Origin: Quillaja saponaria
Taxonomy: Eukaryota; Streptophyta; Magnoliopsida; Fabales; Quillajaceae
Direction of reading: 5' to 3'
DNA: 64,000 nucleotides
Assembly: GCA_029379385.1 (NCBI GenBank)
Contig: CM055612.1
Coordinates: 6,200,001 to 6,264,000 of the forward strand
Numbering within the stretch: the first letter of the stretch is position 1; every line of letters starts with the position of its first letter. The position numbers and the translations under genes were made by a program. Positions 1-12,575 of the stretch are shown here, in pieces. The notes beneath the pieces are model-generated. The model did not search any database. It was not told the origin of the DNA and saw nothing but the letters and a program-made list of their open reading frames with translations.

Positions 1-20
1 AGATAATAAAGTATACTTAC

Positions 21-2006
21 ACTCAGTGACCAGTGCGCATAAATGTGTGATCTCCTCAGACAGCATCAGAATGACTTCAGCAGGATGTCCAGCTGAGCAG
101 CCAACAACCAAATCACCAGAATATGATGAATATTCCACATATTGGGCAGAAGTTGAAGCAGCCTCTGACGATATGCCAGAATTTATGGGCTCCCAGTCCT
201 TGTAGACAACTATAAATTGCTTGAGGAAAACATGAAACAATCTTCTCTTTTCCACCTAAACGATTAAGTAGATAAGATTTACATATCACCAACAGCTATA
301 AAACAAGCATCATGATGAAAAACCAAATATTCAGCATTTGTCATCAATTACTGCAGTATCTCATGATTTTTGAAAACAATTTCACATTTTCAGTTAAGTG
401 GAAAATTATGAGAAAAAAGCACACAGATGTAAGGAAATGTAAGAACATTCCAAACATACCTTGTTGTCAACTTTCTCATATCTCTCCCAAAGAGTATTTA
501 GGATTGCCTCATCACCAACTTCACTGAGAAGAGAATGTCAAAACATAAGGAACTACATAAAGTACCCAGGAGTTCAATACCAGGGAAGAAAAGGCTAAGT
601 TAATACCAATTTCTTCACTTAAATCACATATCTTAGGAGAAGGTCACAAAATGAAAGAATAGATAATTTTCAGGACTTCCATATCAGAGAAGAAAAGGCT
701 AAGAGGATACCAAATTGTTTACTTAAATAAAGCATCTAGGGTTAAAGAAGTATTGCATAAAAGGCAAATCACACGCCATGTCCAGACTGAGTGATAAGTA
801 ATCTTTCTTTTATTTTTGGTATCAACCGATTAGCTCTGACCATCTAACAAACTTTTCCAGTAGCAGTAATATGAGAATGAGCAACAAGAGTTTACTGTCA
901 TTTGAGCTTACCCCTAAAATTAACAGTAAGTGGGAAAAAGGATATAAATAAAGAAAATAGAACACCAAATGAGTAGTTCAGCAAAGACTTCAGAAATAAT
1001 ATGTTAGGCAATAGGACACAGCTAGTCTCCAACCTTAATAGAAGAGTTAAATCACTACAGAGTAAAGAAAAAGGGAACTCGGGAAGTACAAGAAAGGGAG
1101 AATGGAGAATTCGCATAATAAGGTAATCCCCCTACCCATTTTAGAATGAATTCTCTAATTCCCACGTGATTTAGGAGCCTTGTAAGTTGTAAGCACCTTA
1201 TTACACAAAGTACATAACCAAAACAAATCATAATAATATTACTAATCTGACATTCAGATGATTGAGAAACACCTTTGTACAGGTTATTGCTTAATTAATT
1301 TCTCCTGTTTCTTTTCTTTTTCCTCTCTATCTTAGGAGGATCACTAAGTAGTCTTCCTTTATAGACACAACAATTCAAATTATGACTCAGAACATTTTCA
1401 GACAACAGCAGTAGGGGATACTCTAAAGACATAATGTACGAGCAGTTCTTTTAATAGTGAAAATTGATTTTCGAAACATTGGTTCCACAATAAGAAACCA
1501 TTAATGTATCACCTACTCACTACAGAGTAACTATCTTGTGCAAGATGACAAAAAACACATTTGAGTCATAATTCCATCAACATTCAAACCAACATAGAAC
1601 ATTCACTACACATTTCAATGCATTTTGTTTGGTCCACATTCTTGTTAAGTGTGGAAGGAGATAACCCAACAACTAGTTCAGCCTTCAGACACCCTTACAA
1701 CACCAAATAAATAAATTTGGTAAAAGATAACTTAAATCCCTTCCAAATATATTTTAAATCGTTTTAGTACAAACATTGAGATAATTTAGATATAATAGAT
1801 AGTGCTTAAGTACTTTGCTTGATCGCTTTCTTGTGACAGTAGCAAATTTAGTCAATCAATGATGTTACATAACAACTCAATTACCTGAAACGGATCTTAG
1901 GCCGAGGAGGGGAGAACCTCTGAACTTGCAACCCTGAAGAAGACTCACCAGTGTGCCCACTGGAAGTCCTTCGAATAAGGTCAGCAACACCCTTAACGAT
2001 ATTCAT
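21..2006 (-). CDS. BEACH-domain-type protein, N-terminal exons 1-3 (partial, continues past the left edge)
   Basis: Three coding exons read on the minus strand: 1885-2006 (starts MNIVKGVADLIRRTSSG), 460-523 (EVGDEAILNTLWERYEKVDN) and 21-255 (starts VEKRRLFHVFLKQF, later VVGCSAGHPAEVILMLSEE). Each is bounded by GT-AG and the phases agree; a serine codon is split between exons 1 and 2. The opening residues and the VYKDWEPI and CSAGHPAEVIL stretches resemble, from memory, the N-terminus of plant BEACH-domain-containing protein B (Arabidopsis At1g58230 type), a very large protein with C-terminal PH-BEACH and WD40 domains linked to membrane traffic. Those domains would lie left of base 1, so the name rests on the N-terminus only. 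The start is the first ATG of exon 1 and no frame break is seen in the 140 or so residues visible. Other large armadillo-like scaffold proteins cannot be fully excluded. Confidence 0.6.
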
Positions 2007-2990
2007 GCTTCAACACCAAAATGTATCAAGCAACAAGACTTCGACATCCTATGACTACTATACAAATAACCATTCCAGCCATTGCTTCTGCCAAGCCCAA
2101 GCTTCTATTTCAGAGAACAGACACAATGTCATACTATCGGCAATGTTAATTAAGATAAAGCTGTAATAAATAAAGGTCCTAAATCTGCAATGCTATGATG
2201 ATCAAATTGATATTGTACCAAGAAAATAAAAAAAACTTCAAAGTTCCAGGATTGGTTGCTTAAAAATTGAGGGGAAGAGGGGAAGAGGGAAAAAGAAACA
2301 AAAAAAAAAGTTTAAAAAATAATATGAAGTAGAGCCAGGGAAACAGCTCACTATATAACACATCTATTGACATCATTTAGTCTCAACTTAAACGAGGGAA
2401 TATATAAGGAAGCACAAATGGGAAGCAAGAAGTGAAAGAGTAACATTCGAACTTCATTCACTGCCTCATTGTCCCTGCCATCCGAATATTTGCCAATCGA
2501 AAACACAAAAGTCATTGATTACTGAGCAGGGAACTAGTTCTGAGGAGGAGCGATAAGCTATAGAATATATACATATATCATTGGAAGGCAAACCAAAATC
2601 TGAAAAACCTGAATTTCTGCGATTGGGTATTGATAAGTTTATAGAAAATCATATCTGTGTAATTGTATCAGCTCCAACATTTATCAAACTATTGGATTAA
2701 CAATTGAATACCAGATTTGACGGAGTCGCTCAATGCTCCGCTGATCTCTAGGGTTTCAGATGTCAGATCAAAGCTAGCAATTCTACAGGTACTACCTTCG
2801 CTTTCGTTTTTGGGTCAGAGATTCCTCGGAGCTTCTTTAATGGCTGTAGCGAATAGGAAGAAAGGGAGAGAGATATCTTACTGTAAAGTAAACCCCGGGA
2901 ACTCGTTGAATTTCGAGATTGCCCTCACGAACAACTCAGTTTCTCCGAAACGATTTTAACGGATTTTTTCGCTGCTCTAAATCTCGTTGG
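2007..2990 (-). promoter_or_regulatory. 5' leader and promoter region of the BEACH-type gene
   Basis: Upstream of the minus-strand ATG at 2006 there is no further coding sequence in phase. A GC-richer block at about 2720-2990 looks like a non-coding first exon. On the minus strand it contains a good donor (CA|GTAAGA, about base 2882), and a T-rich acceptor-like stretch ending TTGAAG lies just before the ATG. An intron in the 5' UTR is therefore likely. The plus-strand open frame at 2717-2959 is judged to be an artefact of this leader. Confidence 0.35.
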
Positions 2991-4048
2991 TTTTAGTTTT
3001 TCACACCCGGCAACGTCGTCGTTTTTATGTTTTCACGGTTAACAAAACCTTTGGATTGTTTCCTATTCTCTCTACTATTCGCCTATTTCACACACAAGTC
3101 GGTGTTATAATATTTATTATATCTTCTTTTTTTTCTGTTGTTTTACTTTTAATAGAAGTTTCTTTTTTTGTCTTTCTATGAGAAACACAAAATGTACTGT
3201 CTTTTACAGATTTCATTATTCTGTTTGTTTAAGATATTTTTATTTTAAATTTAATTACTTAAAATATGAAAAATGTTTTGATTTATTTTACCTTAGTTAT
3301 TTAAATATTCTATAGTTAATTTTTCTGATAAGACTTAAGCTTAGTTTGATAATATTGTGACTTTTTGAGAGGTGTTATATTATAATAGCTCTCTATAAGC
3401 TATTTTTAAAAAGTTACAAAAGTAATATTTGGTAAAATAATGTAAAAATTACTCTCAAGTAAAAGTCACAAATTTGTGTTTAATAAATTCACTGTAAAGC
3501 TATTTTAAATATTTAAAAAAACTATAATAGAGATTAATAATAAAAAAAAATAGATAATTAACCTACTATATTAATTAATAATGATAAATATAAATTTTTA
3601 TTAAAATTTAAGATTATATTGATCTTTTAAACTTTTAAGAGTAAAATTTTATTTTTAAAAGTACCTTGTCTTTTAAGCTTATAGCAGAAGAAACCCACTT
3701 TTTTTTTACTAAACATGAAAAAAATTGACTTATGATCTTCATGAACAAAAATACTCTCTAAAAAAGCATTACCAAACCAAGCATTAATTTATAAGATAAT
3801 ACCTTAGATTAATAATTTACGTAATTACATATGAAAGTGGTTTAGGATGTGCATAAAACTTAGTAACCCGATTAAACCCAAGTTTTAAGTTGGATGATAT
3901 TTTATTTTTTATCTCATATCATGTCACTTATCTGGTAGAAACAAATTATTAACCTGAAAATATTGACTGCTAAATGTATATATTAATATTGTAAAATTAT
4001 TTTTTGTATATAAAAAATAAAATAAAATAAATTCTAAATTACTTTTTA

Positions 4049-5265
4049 TCTATACTATATATAAAAGTGACTTATGACATAAATATTTTATTTTAAAAAA
4101 AATACCTTAATGAGTTGTTATTACATAGTTAACTTCAATTGTTATTTTATTTTAAATAGACTTTTTTCTTTTTCTAATTTTTCTCCATTTTAATATCAAT
4201 AAGATTATAATTGATTTAGAACTATTGATTTCTTTTTTTACTGATCCTTCTCATTATTGATATTTTTTTCAATAATTATCTATCAATAAAAATTAAAATT
4301 GTATTTCTCAATTTTTTTGTTTACTAAGTTTATAATCATTATAATTTTTTAGTTCTTCTTAAATTTATGAATTACTATTTTACTTCAAATAGACTATTTG
4401 TTAGAAAATAATTTATATATTTTTTATTTTAATATCAATGTATTGTAATTGTTTCGTAACTATTTATTTATTTATTACCAATTTTTTTTCATATTAATAA
4501 ATCTATAATTTTTCAATAATTATATGTCAATAGAAATTAAGATTGTATTTCTCAAAATTTTTTTGTTTACTAAGTTCCTAATAATTATAATTTTTTAATT
4601 TTTCTCAAGTTAATGAATTAAATTAAAAAAATATATATGTATTAAAAAAATATTAAGAGTATAATTTTCATAATTATAATATTGTAACTTTTCATTTGTT
4701 AAAAAATATATATATATTGAATACTTTTTAATTGTTATTCTTAAATACCCTTATGATTTTAATTTTTCACTATCACATTAATACTTTTTAATTGTTATTT
4801 TACTTCAAATAAACTATTTATTTTATATATTTATTTTAATATTAATAGGATTGTAATTATTTTATCACTACTTATACTTTTTTTGTCCTAATTCTTTTCA
4901 ATATGAATAAATTTATCAATAAATATATATCAATAGTAATTAAAATTTAATTCCTAATTTATTATTTAATAAGTTATAAATAATTATAACATTTTTTTTT
5001 AAGTTCTCTCAATTTTATAAATTAAAATTTTAAGAAAAATCTATGAATTAAAAAAAATTAAGGGTATAGTTCTTCTAATTATAATATTGTTGTATTATTT
5101 TTTTCTTCCATCTTTAGAATTTAAAAAATATATATATATGTTTATATATGAATTAATTTTTTTATTAACAACAATTTCTTGATATGTACAACAATTGTAG
5201 ATGAACGTATATATATGAATATCATATATACAATTAACACACAACGGGTGTGTAACGAAAACTAA
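4049..5265 (+). mobile_element. Non-autonomous Helitron-like element A
   Basis: The element starts with TCTATACTATATATAAAAG straight after an A. It ends with a perfect 6-bp hairpin (ACACAC, loop AACGG, GTGTGT), an 8-nt spacer and CTAA, followed by T. TC at the 5' end, a hairpin shortly before CTRR at the 3' end and insertion between A and T are the defining Helitron marks. There is no target duplication and no Rep/helicase reading frame, so it is non-autonomous. The interior is degenerate AT-rich tandem units. Confidence 0.7.
4135..5040 (+). repeat. Three degenerate AT-rich tandem units inside Helitron A
   Basis: Units starting near 4135, 4366 and 4792 share an order of short blocks: ATTTTACTTCAAATAGACTA, TTTTAATATCAAT, TCAATAATTAT and TGTTTACTAAGTT. 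Their lengths differ (about 230-430 bp) and they are diverged, which fits old tandem duplication inside the element. Confidence 0.5.
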
Positions 5266-5442
5266 TATATGAAAATGAGTGTATGACTACTTTATATATT
5301 TTTAACTTTTCATATTTGGTTTGAATTTGTGATCATATTAAATATATACATTATTTTTTAATTTTGGATCTTATTATGTTAAAAATGGGTAATAGATTAA
5401 TTTATTTAACAAGTGAAAAGTCATCTAATCTTGCCGGCTACC

Positions 5443-5529
5443 CAACTTCTAAACTTGGGGGTCAATCCAGCTTTGGTCGTGTCAAAGCATGTCAAATATG
5501 ACCACTGACCGCCCAAAACTTAGAAGTTG
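5443..5529. repeat. Short imperfect inverted repeat (hairpin)
   Basis: The left arm begins CAACTTCTAAACTTGGGGGT and the right arm ends ACCGCCCAAAACTTAGAAGTTG. The two can pair over about 20 bp around a loop of roughly 45 nt. The segment is clearly GC-richer than the surrounding AT-rich DNA. It may be a small MITE remnant or simply a hairpin. Confidence 0.45.
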
Positions 5530-7712
5530 TAGTGATTTACGAATTTGTTGCAAATAAAAAAAAGAGTTAGTAAATAATTGGCTAAACGCTCCACTGGTTA
5601 CCATGTTAATTAAAAATGAGAATAATTTATTAAAAAATCACCTTAGGTGTTGCTGATTTATGTACTATCTGCATAAGAGAATAGTATACATGTAAGTCGT
5701 TAAAATTATAACAATTTACATGTTGAGTAGTTTTTTTTGTATAAATTGAATAAAGTACTATGTACTAAAATTTTATGCAAATTGATTGCAAGTAAGAATA
5801 GTTACTAAACAAATTGTCTAAATTTTGACAATTTACATGTTAATTCTATATATATATTTTTTGACATAGAACGTCTTGACAATTTAAATGAGATTTGTTT
5901 TTAAACAAAACAATTGAAGTCAAAGGAATTATAAAACTTATTTACTAATATACAAAATGACTTTAGAAGTTAATTATGAATAAGATCTTAACATATGACA
6001 ATATCGCTGTACACAATTATTTATTCATGATTTTGAAACCCACGTTATATCTGAAGAATTACATATAAGAATGACTTGTGACATGTGATTTGCATATAAG
6101 AGATATAATACTCATAAATAGTTAACGCAAATGTCGATTTATGTGTTAATTACATACGAGTATATAATTTTTACAAATCATCTAAGATATTAGGAGTTTA
6201 CAAGTTCATTAAAAATAAGCATAGTTATTAAGCAAAGTTTATAAATTTGTGATGATTTACATGTTAATACTATGAAACATATTTTCACACAAATGGTTTA
6301 AAATCTTGCCAGAGAGTACATATCTTTTGATCAACAAAATGATTAAAGCCTTATGATTTATAATTTAAATACAAATAAAAAATAAATTTTTTTTAACAAA
6401 ATGCCTAAGTACTGATGGTTTATAAGTTAATTATATGCAATTTTATCCAAACTGTTTAGATGTCAATTATATAGAACAGTTGTTTCAAAACATAATGACT
6501 AAAATCGTACCAATTTACAAGTTATAGTTGCAAAATAATTGATAATATTTAGTAAGAAATTGGTAAGGCATATTTGTATGTTAATTACATATGGGATTGA
6601 CTTATGAAACAATCATCCAATTTGATGATTTGTCTATGAAGAATATTACATATATATAATTGTGTGAGTATATGTCGAATTACATGTTAATTACACATGA
6701 TAATATAATTTTTATACAAATTGCCTAAAACACTGGTGATTTAAAATAGTTACTAAACAAATTGTTTAATATTTTGACAATTTAAATATTAATTATATAT
6801 GAAAATAGTTAATACATTATGAACTCATTTTGTGTGCATTGTATATGATTATACAATATAATAAACTGTATAGTTATTTTGTTATCTTATCATTCTTATT
6901 TTAACTGTAAATTTTCATATTGGCACACATAGTTTAAGAGTGTATTAACGATATAATTTATACTATTATGTTGTTATCAAATATTGTATAAAAGTTAACT
7001 GAATAATTATATATTATTATATTATCTTTATACAATGAATAAAATTAGTCCACTGTCTTTCAAAATAATACAAATATTGTCTTCTGTTTCAATTGTTTAT
7101 ACCAATTACAATTGCCTCGTCTCCCAAAATATAATATTAGAACCATTTTTGTCAAGACAAATTTAAAGATTAAGGGGAGTAGAGAACCTTTGATAAACCA
7201 ATGTGAATAGTTGCTTAACAAATATCCATGAAAAACAAGTTGTGGAACACTTGATTCAATATAGTATGGCGTTGGAGAGGTCCATTGGGCTTTTTGTGTT
7301 CCGTAACTTTAGTTAATCATTTTAGCTTTTGTTAAGTTTCTGCGTGTATATTAAAATTAACATAAAATTTTAACACGGCTAAATTATTAAGATCTTAACA
7401 ATTCTTGTGTGACCTTTCACTATGCATAAATTTTTTTAGTTAACAATGGAAAGTAAATATTTTATAAACCTTATGGGTACTTTAATTTTTTTAGAAGAGA
7501 GTAAAATTGTCATAAATTTTTTAGTCTCTACCGTCTATGATTAGACCAAAAAAAATAAATTGATCTATGACACTAGAACACTAAATCAAAAATCATAATA
7601 ATAATAATAATAAACAATTGTATAACATAAATTTTAAAAAAATCAATTGTCTTTCTGTTTAGTTTTTTTATTTTATACATATGCATATGATGATGACACA
7701 CGTCTATCTATA

Positions 7713-8327
7713 TCTATACTATTATAAAAGTCAGAGACTTTTTATGATCTCCTACTATATAATATCACATATTTAAATTATTTAACATAAATTCAATAAC
7801 TAATTTTCATCACATCAAATAATTACTATTTATTGTCCCTGTTTGATTTAGCTTTTAAAACAACTTTTGGGTTTAGTAATAGAAGTTTTATTTTTTAAGC
7901 TTTATGGAAAAGCATGTTTAGGCTTTTAAAGTCATAAAAGCTAAAGTTAGAAAAAGAAATTTTTTTCAAATAAAAAATAAGGAAAGCTCAAATAAATTTT
8001 AATAATTATTTTGTTTAAACAAATATAACCATAATATTTGATAAATTGATATTTTTAGTAATTTTAAGACTCAACATTCTTTAAAAAAAAAAAATTCAAA
8101 ATTTTTTTTATCTCACAATGCTTTTATGTTAATTAATCCAAACATTTTTTTAGCTTCTTATATAACACTTTTTAAACAGTTCTATTTGAAAAATATTTCT
8201 ACACGTAATTTAATCAAATGGGGCCTTTATAATTAAAAAAAATACCCCATTGTCACTGCACACACACAAAAGAGTATCATGTCTGCTCTCCCACCAATAA
8301 AAATATTTTTTATCAAATAAAAAAATA
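7713..8327 (+). mobile_element. Helitron-like element B (5' end clear, interrupted)
   Basis: The 5' end TCTATACTATTATAAAAG follows an A. The next 120 bp resemble element C (8961-9251): the AGAGACTTTTTATGATCTCCTAC block and the CATATTTAAAT and TTTCATCA blocks. No terminal hairpin or CTRR is visible before element D begins at 8328. B therefore looks interrupted by the TIR element at 7835-8225 and truncated or invaded by D at its 3' end. Confidence 0.5.
7835..8225. mobile_element. MITE-like TIR element nested in Helitron B
   Basis: The left end GTCCCTGTTTGATTTAGC and the reverse complement of the right end (GGCCCCATTTGATTAAA) form imperfect terminal inverted repeats. The GTTTGATT core recurs in many plant TIR elements. 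The interior is AT-rich without coding potential. I could not define a clean target-site duplication, so the superfamily is left open. Confidence 0.5.
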
Positions 8328-8647
8328 TCTATACAATTCTAAAAGTTGGAAAATCGTTATAGTCTCATACTTTAGAATAAGTATAAATTAATAAAAAAGA
8401 TATAAAACTTAATTTTTCTTTCCTAATAACTACTTATTAATTTATCCACTCACATAGATTAATATTTTTTATTAAATTTTAATTAATTAAAAATTGTAAC
8501 CTCTTAATAGTTACCCACTTCACTATACTACTCACACAAACTCATCTTTATCTTTTAAATTAGACTCAAAAACATAAAATGGCTATTTTATATATTTCAA
8601 TAAAAAAATGTATTCAACAGGTGTATAAAATACTTGCATGTGGCTAG
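8328..8647 (+). mobile_element. Non-autonomous Helitron-like element D
   Basis: It starts TCTATACAATTCTAAAAG after an A. It ends with the hairpin GTAT-AAA-ATAC, a 10-nt spacer and CTAG, followed by T. Its body (TAGTCTCATACTTTAGAATA and the later CCACTCACA block) matches element F (11484-11711), so D and F belong to one family. Confidence 0.65.
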
Positions 8648-8960
8648 TATAGTAAAATCCACGACCATGCTAATTTTAGACTACAAGAAATGTATTGTCT
8701 GTCAATCTTTAAAAAAATATATGTTTATTTATCTAGAAAAAAAAAATTGAATATATGTAATGATACTTTTGGATTAAAAAATTGTATATGTCAATTAGAC
8801 ATGTGCAAAAATTGCCTAAGTGATTTATATGTTAATTGTATAAGAAATAGTATGTATATTAGTGGCCCAAGTCTTTAACGATTTACATAATAATCTCATA
8901 ATTTTTGAACAAAATGTTTAAAGCATGAGGAGTTTAAAAGTTAATTGCAAATAATCTATA

Positions 8961-9251
8961 TCTATATTATTATAAAATTCAGAAAGTCCTTATGGTCTCT
9001 TACTATATATACACATATTTAAATATTTAAATTATTTTAAAAATAAATTCAATTAATAAATTTCATCAAATCACTTAATAACTTCTAAACAATAATCTCC
9101 CTACTTTCCTACCCTATTCCACCATCCCACTCTCATAGCCTCTCACCCTCACTTTCCTACAATCTCCCACTCTTTTAATATATAATTTTTTTTATCAAAT
9201 TAAATTAAAATACAATATATATAATATACGCATATGCGTGCATGCCACTAG
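8961..9251 (+). mobile_element. Non-autonomous Helitron-like element C
   Basis: This is the cleanest copy in the window. The 5' end TCTATATTATTATAAAATTC follows an A. The 3' end has the perfect palindrome ACGCATATGCGT, the 8-nt spacer GCATGCCA and CTAG, then T. At 291 bp with no open frame it is a small non-autonomous element. Confidence 0.75.
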
Positions 9252-11196
9252 TATTAAATATATACGAGGGTATATAAACCATGAAAAACTTATATATAGA
9301 CATATATTATGTCAAAATATTGCAGAACACAAGTTTTGTCTTTTATTTCCAGTTTACCAATTATATTTGCTTATGTTAAGGATTATATCACTTTTAAAAT
9401 TAATTGGTGCCAATATGAGAGATCCTTAGACTTATATAAAATATCAAACTTATGAACTTTATTGATATTGACATCCTCTCCTATGTGAAACACGGAGATT
9501 CAATGGTGAGATGGAGTCTAATAATCGGTCCGATCAATCGTCGAATGCTGGCGTGATGGGATAAATGTGAAATATTGAGAGTGCTAGCACTTACAGTAAA
9601 TTAGGCATGATCTTAGGCCATTAATTAGGACCTTATTTACTATGTAATTCGTTAGGTATGTTAACTCTCATATTTAGGTTTAATACTAGGTTATATTGGG
9701 TTCTTAATTATGGCCACTTACTTACTTAGATTAACTCTCATCTTTAGGCTGAAGACTAAACTATATTGGTTTCTTTTTAGTGTAGGGCGCATCTAATGGA
9801 GGTCAACACTTATTCGGTTTGTATATAGGTTGTCAAATCAAATCAATCAAATCAATCAAATCATACATTAATATAAAAATCTCTTCTGTTTCAACTGCAT
9901 TGTCTCTCAATTATTGTCATAGTATAATGGCAAGGAAAGAAATAGTGAGATTCAATGAGTACACAACTGAGAGATAATTTTTTGTAAGGAGTTCGGTTAT
10001 GTCTACATTAATGCATACATATCTTTATTAATTCACGGTAAAATTAAATTAATTTAGGTCAAGATTATAAAATTTATATAAATTTATTCTCCACACGTAA
10101 CCTCCAATAAAAACATGAGATAAATTAGCAAATGTGAATAGTTGATTACCAAATATCAATCCTAATTTACGAGAGTTTGGTTCTATAATTAATAGTATTG
10201 TTTACATAACATGAAAAAGTGTAAAGTTTAGAAATGTAAATTACTGTACAGTATGTCAGTATTATTGTTCGCTTTATTTTCATCATTTTTACCTGGTATT
10301 TGTTTGTTAGTTTTATTTATTTAGTTTTTTCATTTAGCAATCTAATTTTTCATGCTCACAAATAAAAATAAATAAATAAAAGGAAGCTATGGTAGTATCA
10401 TGTATATGGAATAATTTTATTTTTTCATTTAGTGATTATGTGTATTTGGATTAGTTTACATCTCAATTAATTATGTTTTTAGTTTGATTAATTTTAAATC
10501 TATATTTGGATTCGAAAATTTATGAGGTTCCATGACATTCTCTTCCAAAAATATTTGAATACAAGAAACAATGAAAGTACATATATATTAATTTTTCTTC
10601 ACTTAACCAACCCTTAGAATTGTAAGAAATAATGTTTTTTACCTACATGGCAAATACTAATAAAAAAAAGGTAGTTAGGTTCCTATATTATATATTTATT
10701 AAGGAATATATATATACGCATAGTATATATTCTCCTCAAACCAATAATAACAATAACTTATGTGTATTTTTTTGCTGTTATAAATTCTATTAGTAGTTTT
10801 ACCAAATATGCATTAATTTTTTTTAGTTTATTGAGGCTTATGGTAGGCATTTAATTTCCCAATATATTAATAAATTATAGTATGATGATTTAAGCTTTTT
10901 CTTGCTATAGTTATTAGTTGGCATTAAATCCAATTCATTAAGATTTATTTAAGTAGTTCAACTTTTCAAAATAGATGTGCTGAGATCTCTAGGTCACGGT
11001 GCAGATATCCTTCGTGCTGTTATTCTATCTAGTATAACAAATTCCCTAGTTTTGTTTGGGTTAAAAATTTATTTTAATTTTTCTAAATATTTTTTTTTTA
11101 GCTTAGCAGTTAAGTAGTATCCATACCTATTTAAGGCCTTCACTAATCCACTTTTTATCAATTGTATTTTTAGATAATATTTGTATTTATTATATA

Positions 11197-11482
11197 TTTA
11201 TATTATTCTAAAAATAAGAGACACCTTATAATCTCCTATTTTATGTTAAATTTATTTATTTCATATATATAACTATTTAGATTTTTTATTTAAAAATTTA
11301 AAAAAACTAACTAACATATAAATACGCACCTCAAGCCTCTTTTAAGAAAAACTATAACTAAATTTAGAATATATTTTTAATAATTATTGTATTTTTTATC
11401 TTAAGATATGATAAAAGATGTACTCACATATGTTCAACTAAAAAAAATCCTCTAAACATACTCGTAAGGCGTGCAAGGCTAG
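11197..11482 (+). mobile_element. Non-autonomous Helitron-like element E
   Basis: The 5' end TTTATATTATTCTAAAAATA is a diverged form of the TCTATACTATTATAAAA end. It is followed by the same GAGACaCCTTATaATCTCCTA block as elements B and C. The element ends in CTAG followed by T; the hairpin region (CTCGTAAGGCGTGCAAGG) is decayed. Its 286-bp length is close to element C. Confidence 0.55.
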
Positions 11483-11483
11483 T

Positions 11484-11711
11484 TATTCTAATTTCCTGAA
11501 GATTTTTATAGTCTCACTTTAGAATAAGTATAAATATAAATTAATTAAAATATATATCTTATTTTCTTTGTTTTAATAACTATCTATTGTCTAACCACTC
11601 ACACACTAATTCATTTTTTTATTTCTTAAATAGGATTCAAAATTTTAAAATTACTATTTTATACTTAAAAAAAATTATTTAATATGTGTATAGGCACATA
11701 TATGTAACTAG
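11484..11711 (+). mobile_element. Non-autonomous Helitron-like element F, abutting E
   Basis: The body (TATAGTCTCACTTTAGAATA, later CTAACCACTCACACACTAA) is homologous to element D. The 3' end has the hairpin ATGTG-TATAGG-CACAT, an 8-nt spacer and CTAG, then T. It starts directly after the CTAG-T end of E, so the two lie head to tail. Confidence 0.55.
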
Positions 11712-12439
11712 TATATATATGTATATAATTAATATAATATACTTCATGTTTATTTTATACTATTATATATTGTTCATCAACCTTTACAACAATCAAAGTT
11801 TTATTCATCTAGCCAATGATTTTTTTTTTACCTATCAACTATTGAATGATATGGATTTAAAAATTAATTGTGATTTCAAAGGAAAACTAATATAAAAAAT
11901 ATATAACTAAATTTATATCAGAAATTTTGTTGGCAATAGGAAATACAAATTTGTATACTATTCTATAGTTATAAAACATCGAAAGGAGAGTGGATAAGAC
12001 TCCAGAGTCAAAACCTAGTAGTTGGGGCCGTCCAAATTAATTGAGCTTAACATAATTAATTAATATGTATTTATTTACACCATTTCAACTCTTATATGTA
12101 GGTCCCAGCCCCTGCTTCTTCCCTGGGTCCAAGTATGCACATCCAGCCACTGTGGCTGCTCACTTGCAATCCTTCTATTTGTATTTAAATTTTTAAACCA
12201 TTGTTTGTTATGTAGTTTGAGTCCTAATTCGGAATTTGGATTATGTGCACTCTAAGGTTCCATAAATGTTAACAAGTTGACAAATAATTAGATTTTTTTT
12301 TTTTTATTTCTATCTCTCTTTCTAAAAGTTATATTTTAGTATGGAAATTCATTTTGGTTTTAAAAAAAAGATTGAATATCATTTTTTTTTCTATTTTAAT
12401 ATAAATGCTTACACCTTTTTAAAAAAAAATATTATATAA

Positions 12440-12575
12440 CCCATAAGACATGATTCAAGTGGTAAGACATGCTTGAACTCAGTAGTTGAGAGACCTTTGT
12501 AATATCAGGTATTTGAGCCCGCAGAAAAATATTTGTAAAGAAAGGTCTAAAGATATGGAAATACTCATGAAAAAT
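12440..12575 (+). mobile_element. tRNA-derived SINE fragment
   Basis: An A-box-like TTCAAGTGGTAAGACATG and a B-box-like GGTATTTGAGCCC lie about 50 bp apart, as in tRNA-derived SINEs. The same series of blocks (AAGTGGTAAGACATG, TTGAACTC, CTGTAATGTCA, GAGTTTGAGTTC) recurs in the better-preserved copy at 34886-35074. Here the 3' half is diverged or missing. Confidence 0.5.

Noticed and set aside
2717..2959. Plus-strand open frame of 80 codons
   Set aside because: It lies over the putative 5' UTR of the minus-strand BEACH-type gene, matches no family and has no splice or promoter support.
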